Source: Clostridiales bacterium (GTDB lineage Bacteria > Bacillota > Clostridia > Oscillospirales > CAG-272). From it: 63,344 nucleotides of DNA. The notes beneath the pieces are model-generated. The model saw only the letters and a program-made list of their open reading frames with translations, had not been told where the DNA came from and did not search any database. The position numbers were made by a program, and so were the translations under genes. This document shows positions 1 through 9,677 of this stretch, piece by piece (positions within the stretch are counted from its first letter, which is position 1; each line of letters opens with the position of its first letter). The DNA lies in NCBI GenBank assembly GCA_012840355.1, contig DULN01000002.1, forward strand, positions 178,529 through 241,872, read 5' to 3'.

Positions 1-2
1 TT

Positions 3-290
3 GCGCGCGCGGTGCTCTCTGGTAGCCCGATACTAATACTTGACGAGGCGACAAGCTCGGTCGACACAAAGACAGAAAAAGACATCCAGCGCGCGCTGAC
101 AAGGCTCATGGAGCGGCGCACAAGCTTCCTTATCGCGCACCGGCTTTCGACAATCCGCGACGCGGACGTGATACTTGTCATAAAAGACGGGAGGATTGTC
201 GAGCGCGGCAGCCACGCCGAGCTTATGGCGAAAAGAGGGCTATACTATAGCATGGCAAAAAGCCAAGGCGTCACCGAAGACAGCGCATAA
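3..290 (+). CDS. ABC transporter ATP-binding protein, C-terminal part (cut by window edge)
   Basis: This is the last ~95 residues of an ABC exporter half-transporter or ATPase; the reading frame is open to the left edge, so the GTG at 12 is not a real start. Visible are the end of the signature region (LARA-like), Walker B with the catalytic Glu and D-loop ([12 protein letters not shown]), and the H-loop (LIAHRLSTI). The spacing and the typical tail ([12 protein letters not shown]) match the multidrug/lipid exporter (MsbA/BmrA-like) subfamily, where the nucleotide-binding domain is C-terminal to the membrane domain. The substrate cannot be inferred from this fragment. A terminator follows directly after the stop codon. 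Confidence 0.9.
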   Translation, partial: ARAVLSGSPILILDEATSSVDTKTEKDIQRALTRLMERRTSFLIAHRLSTIRDADVILVIKDGRIVERGSHAELMAKRGLYYSMAKSQGVTEDSA

Positions 291-342
291 AAAAAGCCGC
301 CAGCTAGGGTGAGTAGATATACCCTAAACTGACGGCTTTTTT
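291..342. terminator. Bidirectional rho-independent terminator
   Basis: A run of A, an interrupted stem (AGCCGCCAG / CTGACGGCT plus an inner TAGGGT / ACCCTA arm) and a run of T lie between two convergent genes. It can serve both the ABC gene (+) and the MoxR-DUF58-DUF4129-like operon (-). Confidence 0.8.
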
Positions 343-350
343 GTTCTTAA

Positions 351-1835
351 TCAGTCCCCATATGCCCGCTTGATTTGGGCGCACATCGCATCGATGAGCT
401 TTGCCGACTCGGACTCGGGCAAATAGCGCTCTGCGTATTTGACATACTCGAACGCGCGAGTTATAGGCTCGGCGGCGGTATCGGCAGATACCTCAAGGAT
501 TTTGCGCTCGATTTCTGCGGGCGTGTCGGAGCTTTTAAGCCTAATTCCGTATTTTTTATCCCAACAGCGGACAAGCTCGGCGTATGCGAACGCAAGGCGC
601 TCGCGCGAGTCGGCTATAGACTCAAGTTTCCGCAAAAAGTCGCGGTAGCTGCGCGCGGTTTGCTGGGGCTTTTTGCCGGTGTACTCCCTTACCGCCGATT
701 TGTCTATCTTAGTTTCGACGTCGCGGTAGTCTGAAAGGATAAACTTCTCGGTCGAAAACTTGTTAAACTCAAAGAGGTTTGCGAGGAACTCCAAAAGATT
801 TGCAAACAGCGCATCGATAAAATTGATAATGGTTTGAAGGATGTTGCGGTAGCGGGAGATTATAAAAAACGCCATCGTGCCGATAGCTATGAAGATGAAA
901 ACCAAAAAGAGCAGCTTTGCGAGCGACTGGTTTATCTCTTCGAATCCGTACACGGTTTTGCCGAACACCGCCGCTTGCTCGCCCGCGTCCATGAGCATTT
1001 GTTCTTCCGGCGAAATGTACCTTTCGCGCAGGATGAAAAACAAAAGCATTTTGACGAGTACTGCCAGCCCTATGAACACGGCGAGCACAACTGGCACGGT
1101 GAGCACGGCAAACAGGGCCAAAAGCCCCACAGATATTAGGTTATAATACCGCACGCGAGGCGTTACAATGCCGGTTCCGGCGGTGTTTATGACCGTAACG
1201 ATATGGGTTTGGTTGGCGACCACAATCGCGCACAGCAAAAACCCCGCAAAGCAGGCCGCGAGAAATTTTTGCGACACTTGGAAAACGATGTTTAGTCCAT
1301 AGTCGCTGAGAAATATCACAAGGTAAACGAACGCAGTGTGGAGCGAAACGATATAGCCGGGCGGGTAAAACCAAGCTATGACTCCAGCGGCTAAGAAAAG
1401 GACCGTGAGGATTCCAACAAAAAGGGGCAGTGCCGACGCGCGCTCATAATAGCCGAGCGCGCCGCTTTTGTAAAATCGCGAGAATGCCGACGAAGCGGCA
1501 AAGCCCGCTATTACGCAGAGCGTGAGCGGCAGCGCCGCTTTTGCAGGCGTAAAATAGCTTTCAAGCTTTTCATATGTGCGGGAATAAAGCGTCCTCTCCA
1601 TGCGCGTCACCGCGCCGAATATCGCTTGTAGCCCATATCCAATGATAAAAAGCGCTGGCGCAATCCCCGCTACAATCGGCAGCGTAAAATCTCCGGCAAC
1701 CGGGCGTATAAAAGTGTACACCAGCGGCGCAAAGGCAAAAATCAGGGCGGCGCAGGCGAGCAGCTTATAAAACCTGTCGAATCTTGCAGCGGTCTTAAGC
1801 GATACGGCACGCACGTCTTCCGGCTGTCTGGGCAT
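351..1835 (-). CDS. Multi-pass membrane protein with C-terminal DUF4129-like domain
   Basis: A 494-residue membrane protein. The first ~330 residues contain about nine hydrophobic segments. The soluble C-terminal ~110 residues read as a DUF4129-like module: a helical region rich in Arg/Glu, a SSDTPAEIERKI segment (the usual TP-E motif), then a YAERYLPESES segment matching the family's Arg-Tyr-Gly region. It is the third gene of a leftward operon after MoxR and DUF58; such trios commonly also carry a transglutaminase-like protein, absent here. The family role is inferred to be assembly or maturation of cell-envelope proteins, with no specific substrate visible. The assignment rests on the C-terminal pattern and on context. 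Confidence 0.65.
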   Translation of the reverse strand: MPRQPEDVRAVSLKTAARFDRFYKLLACAALIFAFAPLVYTFIRPVAGDFTLPIVAGIAPALFIIGYGLQAIFGAVTRMERTLYSRTYEKLESYFTPAKAALPLTLCVIAGFAASSAFSRFYKSGALGYYERASALPLFVGILTVLFLAAGVIAWFYPPGYIVSLHTAFVYLVIFLSDYGLNIVFQVSQKFLAACFAGFLLCAIVVANQTHIVTVINTAGTGIVTPRVRYYNLISVGLLALFAVLTVPVVLAVFIGLAVLVKMLLFFILRERYISPEEQMLMDAGEQAAVFGKTVYGFEEINQSLAKLLFLVFIFIAIGTMAFFIISRYRNILQTIINFIDALFANLLEFLANLFEFNKFSTEKFILSDYRDVETKIDKSAVREYTGKKPQQTARSYRDFLRKLESIADSRERLAFAYAELVRCWDKKYGIRLKSSDTPAEIERKILEVSADTAAEPITRAFEYVKYAERYLPESESAKLIDAMCAQIKRAYGD

Positions 1836-1849
1836 AAAATCACCTCGCC

Positions 1850-3139
1850 TTATCGGTAGGTCCTAAACCAAATTTCAACGTCTTCCGGTATGATAGGCGC
1901 GTTCTTGCTTGTGCCGGTAACGAAAAAGATGACGCGAACGCCGGCTTTTTTCATCGCTGCGTGGAAGTTTATCATGCGCTCGTCGACAAAAGGCGAAACA
2001 ATTATGAGATTGCCGCCTTCGGCATACCAAAGCGGGTCTTCCGCGACGGCGTCGAGAAGCTTTTCGATCGGGCACGAAATCTTCATCGGCAACACGGACA
2101 GAAGCCGCAGCGCCTCGATCATATCTCCGCGCCCGATAAACTCGCGCGTGCGAATGACCGGGCTATCACCTATCATAATTGTGTGATCCTCGCCAAGCCC
2201 GGCTTCCTCAGGCGGAGCGTTGGCGATGAGCCTAACCGGCACGCTGCCTACCGACATCATGTCGAAAATCGTTGCGCAAACGCTGATGCAAAGCTCGACG
2301 CTCTGCGGGTCGCTAGGCGTTTTCGGGTTTTGCTCATGGCTGCGCGACTGCATGTTCAAAATAAGCCCGAAGCGGTTCTCCTCGGCATACTCTTCGACGT
2401 TGACCATGAGTTTGCCGTGAACCGCAGTAGACTTCCAGTTTATTTTGTTCATCGGGTCGAGCGGCGTGTACTCGCGGCTGCCCGCTATGCGCAGCGGGTC
2501 GGAAACCAACCCGCGCGGCGCCGTGCGCTCGCCGGTCGGCTGAGGAGTCGCGGCGAAAAACTTGCTAAGGTCAAGCGGCTTGGGGAGCACTGTTATAGTC
2601 GCGCGCTTGCCGGAAGGCGCCTCTATGCGTTTTGACTGTGTGAAAAAGCCCAGCGGGTCGGTAGAAACAAGCCGTGTGCCGCCTATCGAGTAAACGCCAC
2701 GGCGCTCGCATGTGACCCGCCAGCGGCGGGTAATCTTGCGGTAGCTGTGCAGCGAGAAAATGCTCTGCACATACCCGCGCAGATATTCTTCGGCTTCGGG
2801 CTTTTCCGCCTCCCTTTGCGACTTTAGCGAGCGGGAGGTTACCGGGCCGCGCTTTTTGCGCCGTGGCTCCGCTTTTCGCACGGCGACAGCGGCATCCTCG
2901 CGCCGGCGGAGCACAAAGCGCAGACCTTCGGGCAGCTCGGTGTCGACGCGCACGCAGGGCAAAGGGAGCGTTTTGTTGTTTGATATCTCCTCATAGAGGA
3001 AAATATCCTCGTTTTCGAATACCTCGGTCGCGCTAAACGCCGTCTGGTACTCGACGTTTATGAAAGTGTATTTTGTATAAAGGTGCGAGGCTATTCCGAA
3101 AACGATTATAATCGCGACAAGAATCGATAGGAAGAACAT
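1850..3139 (-). CDS. DUF58 domain-containing protein
   Basis: A 429-residue protein with a short N-terminal membrane segment (residues 1-20), a beta-rich region, and the DUF58 core around residues 220-400. The diagnostic DUF58 block is present: SREYTPLDPMNKINWKSTA, with the conserved Tyr, Asp and Trp. The C-terminal half resembles a von Willebrand A-like fold, as is usual for the family. It lies 9 bp downstream of the MoxR gene in one transcription unit. DUF58 proteins partner with MoxR AAA+ ATPases; biochemical function is unknown. A basic insert near residues 85-115 (RKAEPRRKKRG) is less conserved. A second DUF58 protein is encoded at 53.7 kb. Confidence 0.85.
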   Translation of the reverse strand: MFFLSILVAIIIVFGIASHLYTKYTFINVEYQTAFSATEVFENEDIFLYEEISNNKTLPLPCVRVDTELPEGLRFVLRRREDAAVAVRKAEPRRKKRGPVTSRSLKSQREAEKPEAEEYLRGYVQSIFSLHSYRKITRRWRVTCERRGVYSIGGTRLVSTDPLGFFTQSKRIEAPSGKRATITVLPKPLDLSKFFAATPQPTGERTAPRGLVSDPLRIAGSREYTPLDPMNKINWKSTAVHGKLMVNVEEYAEENRFGLILNMQSRSHEQNPKTPSDPQSVELCISVCATIFDMMSVGSVPVRLIANAPPEEAGLGEDHTIMIGDSPVIRTREFIGRGDMIEALRLLSVLPMKISCPIEKLLDAVAEDPLWYAEGGNLIIVSPFVDERMINFHAAMKKAGVRVIFFVTGTSKNAPIIPEDVEIWFRTYR

Positions 3140-3148
3140 AACGCTGCC

Positions 3149-4093
3149 TCATATCGGCGCGCGTACGCCGTCGATTATATACTCGATAATATTTTCGTTT
3201 GACTCCGGTAGGCGTATGGTGTTCTGGGAACGGGATATAATGCGGTGTGCCAGCACGGGCACCGCGACGGCTTTGACGTCGTCGGGCAAAACGTAGTCGC
3301 GCCCTTCGATCGCCGCTTTGGCTTGTGCTGCATGCATAAGAGACAATGCGCCGCGCGGCGAAACTCCGTGTCGGATTTTCTCGGACTCGCGGGTCGCCCA
3401 AACGATGCGCACGATGTAGTCTTTGATAGCGTCCGATACTTTAACAGTACGGACGGCGGTAACTGCAGCCACAATGTCGCCTTTTTCGCAGACAGCGCCG
3501 AGGGTGTCAAGCGGCGACGACTCGGCGAAACGCCCGAGCATATCTTTTTCAGCTTCAGGCGAGGGATAGCCGAGCGACAGCTTCATTAAAAATCGGTCGA
3601 TTTGCGCTTCGGGGAGGGGGAATGTGCCCTGCGACTCTATTGGGTTTTGCGTGGCTATGACGAAGAATGGGTCTTCAAGCTTGTGCGTGACGCCGTCAAT
3701 TGTGGTCTGCCTTTCCTGCATGCACTCAAGCAGTGCCGATTGCGTGCGCGGCGTGGTGCGGTTAATCTCGTCGGCGAGGAGGATATTCGTAAATACTGGT
3801 CCGGGCCTGAAAATAAACTCGTTTTGCTTTTGGTTATAGTAGTTGATTCCCGTCAGGTCCGAAGGCAAAAGGTCGGGAGTAAACTGCACGCGCTTGCAGT
3901 CGCATCCGATGGATTTGGCCAGCGCACGCGCAAGGCTTGTTTTGCCGGTGCCGGGAATGTCGTCGAGCAGCACATGGCCGCCTGCCAGAAGCGCTGTTAT
4001 GACCATGGTGATTTTGTCGTCTTTGCCGCATATTACTTTCGCGATGTTCTCTTTTAGCGCGGATGCCAGCCGCGCAGTCTCTGTAAACGTCAC
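3149..4093 (-). CDS. MoxR family AAA+ ATPase
   Basis: A 314-residue AAA+ protein of the MoxR class. Walker A is DIPGTGKTSLA, Walker B is ILLADEINR, followed by sensor 1 in VIATQNPIESQGTFPLPEAQ, a strong MoxR signature, and a C-terminal lid with GVSPRGALSL. The start is a GTG at 4093 with a TGAGGTAA ribosome binding site. It heads the operon with DUF58 and a DUF4129-like membrane protein. MoxR ATPases act as chaperone-like remodelers for vWA-domain proteins; here that would presumably be the DUF58 partner. A paralogue heads a similar trio at 52.7 kb. Confidence 0.92.
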   Translation of the reverse strand: MTFTETARLASALKENIAKVICGKDDKITMVITALLAGGHVLLDDIPGTGKTSLARALAKSIGCDCKRVQFTPDLLPSDLTGINYYNQKQNEFIFRPGPVFTNILLADEINRTTPRTQSALLECMQERQTTIDGVTHKLEDPFFVIATQNPIESQGTFPLPEAQIDRFLMKLSLGYPSPEAEKDMLGRFAESSPLDTLGAVCEKGDIVAAVTAVRTVKVSDAIKDYIVRIVWATRESEKIRHGVSPRGALSLMHAAQAKAAIEGRDYVLPDDVKAVAVPVLAHRIISRSQNTIRLPESNENIIEYIIDGVRAPI

Positions 4094-4167
4094 GGGCGGT
4101 TACCTCACTTATATTAATATTTTTATGTTTGGTTTTGTGATGCGGCGTAAGCGCACAGTTTTAGCGG

Positions 4168-4206
4168 GCAAAAACAGCGGCACGGGACTATACCGTCCCG
4201 CGCCGC
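4168..4206 (-). terminator. Rho-independent terminator downstream of rny
   Basis: Read on the minus strand, a 12-bp GC-rich stem with one G-U pair (arms 4195-4206 and 4177-4188, 6-nt loop) is followed by TGTTTTTG. It lies about 175 bp beyond the rny stop. A smaller GGGGC/GCCCC hairpin sits between them at about 4318-4330. Confidence 0.7.
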
Positions 4207-4380
4207 CAGCAATCTATTATGTGTATTTTGCTAGGATAAACAAACGCAGCGGGCGACCTTGATCGACTCCGTGCGCGTGGTGCGCGGGCGGAGGTTATAT
4301 CCATACGGGGCGGCGCCCCGATTGTTTTCCCGGTTGTTATCCTTTCGGCAGGTATATAGCCGCGTTTTGCGGTCTATATT

Positions 4381-5958
4381 TTATTTTGCATACTCTACAG
4401 CCCGGCTCTCGCGAATGAGATTGACCTTGATTTGGCCGGGATACTCAAGAGTGCCCTCAATCTTTACCACAATTTCGCGCGCCATCAGTGCCATCTGTTC
4501 GTCCGAAACCTGGTCGGCCTTGACCATTATGCGTATCTCGCGGCCGGCCTGTATCGCATAGGATTTTTCAACGCCTTCGAAGCTGTTGGCGATTTCCTCA
4601 AGTTTCTGCAAGCGCCTGAGGTAGTTTTCAAGATCCTCGCGCCTTGCGCCCGGGCGTGCCGCCGACACTGCGTCGGCCGCCTGTACTATCATTGCTATTA
4701 CCGTCTGGGGCTCGACGTCGCCGTGGTGCGATTCAATGGCATGGATGACTTCCCTATGCTCTTTGTACTTCTTCGCTATCTCCATGCCAATCTTTACGTG
4801 GGAACCTTCTACTTCAGAAGTCATCGCTTTGCCGATGTCATGCAAAAGCCCGCAGCGCTTTGCGAGCGTCGAGTCGACGCCGAGCTCGTCCGCCATCATT
4901 CCCGCCAGCTGGGCCACTTCTATCGAGTGTCGCAAAACGTTCTGCCCATAGCTTGTGCGGTAGCGCAGCCTACCGAGCAGCTTGACAAGCTCGCTGTGCA
5001 TGCCGTGGATGCCTGTCTCGAACAGCGCGCGCTCGCCGGCTTGCTTTATAATCATGTCGACTTCTTTTTTCGCTTTCTCTACCGTTTCCTCTATGCGGGA
5101 AGGATGGATGCGCCCGTCGGCGATAAGCTTTTCGAGCGAAATTCGCGCGATTTCGCGGCGGATTGGGTCAAAGCTTGAGAGGGTAATGGCTTCCGGCGTA
5201 TCGTCAATTATAAGGTCGACGCCGGTGAGCGTTTCGATCGCGCGTATGTTACGGCCTTCGCGCCCGATAATGCGGCCTTTCATGTCGTCGTTGGGCAGCG
5301 GCACGACTGAAACCGTAGCCTCCGAAACGCAATCGGACGCGCAGCGCTGAATCGCAAGACCGATTATGTTGCGGGCGCGCATCTCGGCTTCTTCTTTAAG
5401 CTGCGCCTCGATTTCCATGAGCCTTGCCGCGGCGTCGCGTTTTGCGTCTTCCTCTATGCGGCTGACAAGCTCCGCTTTCGCCTGTTCTGCGGTAAGCCCC
5501 GCGATTTCCTCAAGCTTTGCAAGCTCCTGGCTTTTGAGCTGTTCGACCTCCTCTGTTTTGGCCTCCCACTCTTTGATTTTGCGGTTGAGCGTTTCCTCTT
5601 TTTTCTCCAGGCTTTCAAGTTTTCTGTCGAGCTTTTCTTCTTTCTGTGCGAGTGAGCGTTCAGTGCGCGCCAGCTCCTGGCGTCGGTCCCTAATTTCCTG
5701 CTCAAGCTCGTTTTTCTGTTTGAGGATTTCCTCCCTAGCTTCGATTAGCGCTTCTTTTTTCTTGGTTTCTGCTTCTTTGATAGCTTCGTCAATGATTCTT
5801 TGAGCTTCTAGTTCAGCCGAGCCGATTTTTGCTTCGGCCACTTTCTTGCGATATACGATACCGATTATTATACCAAGCAGGGTACCGCCGACAAGGCAAG
5901 CGGCACCTGCGAGAACTGGCCACATATAACCGGGCATAAAGCACCTCCCTGACTGCAA
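4381..5958 (-). CDS. rny: Ribonuclease Y
   Basis: A 525-residue endoribonuclease, the usual length for RNase Y, which initiates mRNA decay in Firmicutes. Order of parts: an N-terminal membrane anchor (residues ~8-30, ending in positive charges), a long Glu/Lys-rich coiled coil (~35-205), a KH RNA-binding domain with [15 protein letters not shown] (~230-245), and an HD phosphohydrolase domain with LLHDIGKA (~370), the metal-binding His-Asp pair. The C-terminal segment [13 protein letters not shown] is typical. It is monocistronic with its own promoter at 6039-6067. Confidence 0.97.
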   Translation of the reverse strand: MQSGRCFMPGYMWPVLAGAACLVGGTLLGIIIGIVYRKKVAEAKIGSAELEAQRIIDEAIKEAETKKKEALIEAREEILKQKNELEQEIRDRRQELARTERSLAQKEEKLDRKLESLEKKEETLNRKIKEWEAKTEEVEQLKSQELAKLEEIAGLTAEQAKAELVSRIEEDAKRDAAARLMEIEAQLKEEAEMRARNIIGLAIQRCASDCVSEATVSVVPLPNDDMKGRIIGREGRNIRAIETLTGVDLIIDDTPEAITLSSFDPIRREIARISLEKLIADGRIHPSRIEETVEKAKKEVDMIIKQAGERALFETGIHGMHSELVKLLGRLRYRTSYGQNVLRHSIEVAQLAGMMADELGVDSTLAKRCGLLHDIGKAMTSEVEGSHVKIGMEIAKKYKEHREVIHAIESHHGDVEPQTVIAMIVQAADAVSAARPGARREDLENYLRRLQKLEEIANSFEGVEKSYAIQAGREIRIMVKADQVSDEQMALMAREIVVKIEGTLEYPGQIKVNLIRESRAVEYAK

Positions 5959-6295
5959 GTATATGTCAAAAAACTCAAAAAAAGAAGTTATACAAACATG
6001 CGGGGCAAACGCCCCGCGGACAGGTTTGCTAATATAATATTGTAAGCGCCGAGCGGGGAAAAGTCAAGTCTTTTAGGCAAAAAGCCTGATTTTCACCTTG
6101 CTGGTTTGGTTGCGGGCGGTTTTTACACAGGCACATCACTTGCTTATTTTGCAGGATCGAGGGTAGCGAACCTGCATGCAAAATTACTTGATTGTAAAAT
6201 TTATGAAAATAAACTCGTTAGGGTATTGTATAAAGGGAAACAATATTGTAAAATATAAGGGCGAAGATTATAAAAGTACAAGGAGACCCGTAAAA
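5959..6295. other. Divergent intergenic region between rny and gap
   Basis: This 337-bp spacer carries the leftward rny promoter and the 5' region of gap. A perfect GCGGGGC/GCCCCGC hairpin (6000-6017) lies in the rny leader. An imperfect inverted repeat (GCAGG...CCTGC, about 6147-6183) lies upstream of gap and could be an operator, but I cannot assign a regulator. I found no convincing -35/-10 pair for gap; the most AT-rich candidate sequence is at 6186-6250. Confidence 0.5.
6039..6067 (-). promoter_or_regulatory. Sigma-A promoter for rny
   Basis: Minus-strand -35 TTGACT (6062-6067), 17-bp spacer, -10 TACAAT (6039-6044). It points leftward into rny, about 80 bp upstream of its start. Confidence 0.7.
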
Positions 6296-7366
6296 ATGGC
6301 AGTAAGAGTTGCGATAAACGGTTTCGGACGTATAGGAAGGCTTGCGTTCCGCCAGATGTTCGGCGTGCCGGGCTATGAGATTGTCGCTATCAACGACCTC
6401 ACTAGCCCCAAAATGCTTGCGCATCTTTTGAAATATGACACTGCACAGGGCGGATATATCGGCAAAATTGGCGAGAATCTGCATACCGTAACCTCGAAGG
6501 AGCCCGAATATGCCGAGGACGGAAAGACCGTCGTGAAGCCCGGCTCCATCACTGTCGACGGCGTGGAGATCCCAATCTTTGCAATTGCAAAGGCTGAGGA
6601 GCTTCCGTGGAAAGAGTTTGATGTCGATGTCGTGCTCGAGTGCACCGGTTTTTACACAAGCAAGGACAAGAGCATGGCGCACATCAAGGCGGGCGCAAAG
6701 AAAGTCGTTATTTCCGCTCCCGCGGGCAACGACGTTAAGACAATCGTTTACGGCGTAAACGAAAAGACGCTTACGCCCGAAGACCAGATCATTTCGGCTG
6801 CTTCCTGCACCACCAACTGCCTTGCCCCGATGGCTAAGGCACTCAACGACTATGCGCCTATCGTCAGCGGCATCATGACGACGGTCCATGCCTATACCGG
6901 CGACCAGATGGTTCTCGACGGCCCGCATCGCAAGGGCGACCTGCGCCGTGCGCGTGCCGCTGCGGCGAACATTGTTCCCAACTCCACCGGCGCTGCGAAA
7001 GCTATCGGCCTTGTTATTCCTGAGCTCGACGGCAAGCTGACCGGTTCGGCTCAGCGCGTGCCTGTCGTTACCGGCTCGATAACCATCCTCGTCGCTGTCG
7101 TCAAAGGCAAGGACATTACAAAGGCCAGCATCAACGCCGCTATGAAAGCCGCGTCGAGCGAAGTCTTCGGTTATACCGAAGAGGAGATCGTCTCGTCCGA
7201 CGTCATCGGCATGACCTACGGCTCGCTATTTGACGCTACCCAGACGATGGTCCACAAGATCGACGACGATACCTATCAGGTTCAGGTCGTCGCTTGGTAC
7301 GATAACGAGAACTCCTACACGACCCAGATGGTGCGCACCATCAAGTACTTCGCCGAGCTGAAATAA
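6296..7366 (+). CDS. gap: Glyceraldehyde-3-phosphate dehydrogenase
   Basis: Glycolytic NAD-dependent GAPDH, 356 residues from the ATG at 6296, which has AAGGAG ten bases upstream; an upstream in-frame ATG at 6176 would add 40 unrelated residues and is rejected. N-terminal Rossmann motif [12 protein letters not shown], catalytic Cys in SAASCTTNC, then [14 protein letters not shown] and [12 protein letters not shown] near the C-terminus. The protein is about 20 residues longer than most bacterial forms, because of an insert around residues 60-85 (sequence [13 protein letters not shown]), as in several clostridial homologues. It is a single gene closed by a strong terminator. Confidence 0.98.
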   Translation: MAVRVAINGFGRIGRLAFRQMFGVPGYEIVAINDLTSPKMLAHLLKYDTAQGGYIGKIGENLHTVTSKEPEYAEDGKTVVKPGSITVDGVEIPIFAIAKAEELPWKEFDVDVVLECTGFYTSKDKSMAHIKAGAKKVVISAPAGNDVKTIVYGVNEKTLTPEDQIISAASCTTNCLAPMAKALNDYAPIVSGIMTTVHAYTGDQMVLDGPHRKGDLRRARAAAANIVPNSTGAAKAIGLVIPELDGKLTGSAQRVPVVTGSITILVAVVKGKDITKASINAAMKAASSEVFGYTEEEIVSSDVIGMTYGSLFDATQTMVHKIDDDTYQVQVVAWYDNENSYTTQMVRTIKYFAELK

Positions 7367-7378
7367 GCAAAAGCTATA

Positions 7379-7411
7379 AAAAGAGCCGCCAGTTTTGGCG
7401 GCTCTTTTTTT
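7379..7411 (+). terminator. Rho-independent terminator of gap
   Basis: AAAAGAGCCGCCA-GTTT-TGGCGGCTC followed by seven or more T; a textbook intrinsic terminator. Confidence 0.93.
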
Positions 7412-7418
7412 GTGTGTG

Positions 7419-7444
7419 GGGGAACTTATTCTAAAATGTTCCCC
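7419..7444. repeat. Inverted repeat, GGGGAAC/GTTCCCC
   Basis: Perfect 7-bp arms around a 12-nt AT-rich loop, between the gap terminator and the SDR gene. No T-run follows on either strand, so it is not called a terminator. Confidence 0.4.
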
Positions 7445-7519
7445 ATACCTCCTTAAAAAACTTTGAGCATGGGCTAGGGCTATGTTCCCAGTAGTTGCGC
7501 TATAGCGAGTTTCCCCGTA

Positions 7520-8272
7520 TCAATGTTCGGGCATGCCGGGCAAGATGAGTCCGCCGTCTATCTTGATAATATCGCCGGTAATATACGCCGCGGCGTCCGA
7601 ACACAGGTAAAGCGCGAGCATGCCGACCTCGCGCGGCGTGCCCGAGCGGCCGAGAGGGATCCTTCTTTGAAACGGCGTGCGGGAGAGCTCCTCCGGCGTA
7701 AAATTGCCGCGGATCGCCGTGTTGCCGGGCGCGATGCAGTTTACTCGGATTCGGTATTTTGCAAGGTCAAGAGCAAGCGACTCCGCGCTGCGGTTGAGCG
7801 CGGCTTTCAGCCCGCCGTAAAGGCAGTCTTCAGGATATGCGCGCATCGAGCGCGTCGAGGTGATAAAGATAATGCTGCCCTCAGTCCCGTCGGCTACCAT
7901 GCGGCGCGCCGCGACTTTCGCGCACATCAGGTAGCTTCGGTAATTTAAATTATATAGGTAGTCGCAGTCCTCTTCGGTGGTGTCAAGTATGTGGTTATGG
8001 ACCGTCCGGCCGGCATTGCAAATAAGCGCGTCGATGCCGCCCAGCGCCACGATTGCTTTTTCGGTTACCGCTTCGGCGACGCCTTTTTCATCAAGCGAAG
8101 CTTGGAACATGAATGCACGGACGCCGTGCGACTCAATCTCTTCGCACAACGAGCGCGCTTCCTCTTCCGCCGTGTGGTAGGTGAATGCCACGTCGTAGCC
8201 GTTTTCGGCAAAAACAGTGGCGATTCCCCTCCCGATGCCGCGGCTGCCCCCGGTGATAAATACTCTCTTCAT
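7520..8272 (-). CDS. Short-chain dehydrogenase/reductase (SDR)
   Basis: A 250-residue classical SDR: dinucleotide-binding GGSRGIGRGIA at the N-terminus, the structural NAG motif (LICNAGRTVHN), catalytic Ser in FITSTRS, and YxxxK as YGGLKAAL. The C-terminal ITGDIIKIDGG is typical of the glucose 1-dehydrogenase/3-oxoacyl-reductase-like subgroup. It most likely oxidises a sugar, polyol or hydroxy acid with NAD(P); the substrate cannot be read from sequence. It is followed on the same strand, 71 bp downstream, by nothing co-directional before the gap terminator. Confidence 0.88.
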   Translation of the reverse strand: MKRVFITGGSRGIGRGIATVFAENGYDVAFTYHTAEEEARSLCEEIESHGVRAFMFQASLDEKGVAEAVTEKAIVALGGIDALICNAGRTVHNHILDTTEEDCDYLYNLNYRSYLMCAKVAARRMVADGTEGSIIFITSTRSMRAYPEDCLYGGLKAALNRSAESLALDLAKYRIRVNCIAPGNTAIRGNFTPEELSRTPFQRRIPLGRSGTPREVGMLALYLCSDAAAYITGDIIKIDGGLILPGMPEH

Positions 8273-8343
8273 GATAAAACCTCCGGTTGCGTACTATCAT
8301 CGGGTGCAGTATATCATAAGCCGGTGCCGAAAGCAATATTTTG

Positions 8344-9534
8344 CTACGCCGCGGGCTGCGCGTTATAAAGATTTTTCGCGTTTTCGAAAAGCATCGCTCG
8401 CGCGGCAGTTTCAGCCCTGCGCAAGCTGAAAATGCCGGACGCGATGTATTGCGAGAGCACGCGGGCAAGGGTTTCGCGCGCGATTTGCACGCGGCCGTAT
8501 ACCGCGTCTATTGTCCGGCAGCCCCCGCCGAAAAATACAAGCTTGCTGTACGGCACAAATCCGAGGTACTCCGCTGCGGCGCCGGGCGCTTTGCTAAAGT
8601 TTGCGTAAACATTAGGCAGCGTAGCCGCGAACCTGCTAAGCTCGCGCCTGCCCGGCGACTCCGAGACTAAAATGTCAAACTTGAGCTTAGGATAAAGCGT
8701 AAAAAGCTCGGCGTAGCTTATGCTTTCAGCGCCGCCGTCGTCGAGCCGGACAGTCAGCCCTTGCGTTTCGGCAAGCGACATAAGGTGCCTGAATACATAA
8801 CGCTGTACCGCTTCGCAGCCATCGCTGCGCTGGCCGGAGATGAGCGCCGCAAACGCGCTGCGTGCGTCGGAATAAGAGGAGGGAAGCGGCAATGGCGCCT
8901 TAGTGCAGTATATAACCTTGCAGTGCCCAGAAATTTGCAAAAGCAGGCGGGCGCATGCTTCAAGATAATCGTCAAATGCCGAAACGCCTATTTTCGCGAG
9001 TTCGCATGCCTTTTGAACTTCTTCGGCTGACTGCGGCGACACGAGCGAAGAAATGTCGCCGGCGGGCTTAAAGTAGCGCCGGTCAGCAAGCGGCTCGGTC
9101 ATGCTATTCTGCTCGCCAAACAGTAGCGCGAACTCGATATGGCACCTTTCTTTTAATATATATTCATACCGGCTCTCGGAGAAAGTTAAGCGGAAGATGG
9201 CGTCGTATGCTTCAATGGTGTCCTCGTCAATCTCTTCGATGCCGTAAAGCTCGCATGCCGCAAGATCGGCGGCGCGGCAAGCGGGCGTGTGCGCCGCAAG
9301 CTCCCAGTGCCGCGATATAAGCTTCCACTTTTCGCGCACCGAAAGCTGGTCGCCAAGAGCAAGCTCAAGTTTACCCGGCTCAAGCCCTGCGGAAAGCAGC
9401 GCGGATGCGGGGGCGTCCGAGAGCAGCTCCGCAATAACATCGCGAGGCTGCCGCAGCTCGGCCCGAGGCGGCAACAGTTCGTATGAATCGACAATCGGGA
9501 GCGACATTATATAATCGTAAAGTTTCGCATTCAT
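8344..9534 (-). CDS. Amidohydrolase-fold protein lacking the canonical metal ligands (probable pseudoenzyme)
   Basis: A 396-residue protein. I chose the ATG at 9534, preceded by AGAGG; the open frame extends upstream but runs through the cinA terminator. The overall pattern follows the amidohydrolase-2/uronate isomerase-like family: an N-terminal strand, a middle region with LYGIEEIDEDTIEAYD, a KFDILVSESPGRREL strand followed by LPNVYANFS, and a C-terminal FGGGCRTIDAVYGRVQIARE. The usual metal-binding residues appear substituted: the DxHEH strand reads DSYEL, the His-Gly-Gly-Tyr-Pro strand reads VSESPG, and the Gly-Gly-Asp strand reads GGGCR. It is therefore probably non-catalytic or acts without the usual metal site. 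Family recognition is from memory, not alignment. Confidence 0.6.
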   Translation of the reverse strand: MNAKLYDYIMSLPIVDSYELLPPRAELRQPRDVIAELLSDAPASALLSAGLEPGKLELALGDQLSVREKWKLISRHWELAAHTPACRAADLAACELYGIEEIDEDTIEAYDAIFRLTFSESRYEYILKERCHIEFALLFGEQNSMTEPLADRRYFKPAGDISSLVSPQSAEEVQKACELAKIGVSAFDDYLEACARLLLQISGHCKVIYCTKAPLPLPSSYSDARSAFAALISGQRSDGCEAVQRYVFRHLMSLAETQGLTVRLDDGGAESISYAELFTLYPKLKFDILVSESPGRRELSRFAATLPNVYANFSKAPGAAAEYLGFVPYSKLVFFGGGCRTIDAVYGRVQIARETLARVLSQYIASGIFSLRRAETAARAMLFENAKNLYNAQPAA

Positions 9535-9677
9535 CATAGGACCTCTCAGCGTGCGCGCCAAAGCGCGCAAACGCGCCCGCCGCGGATATGTATTTCGCAG
9601 CTTCCAGAAAGGTACGGGAAACGCGCAATTAGCGGGCAAAATATTATATGCGGAGCCGGCGCGATGTAACACAACGC

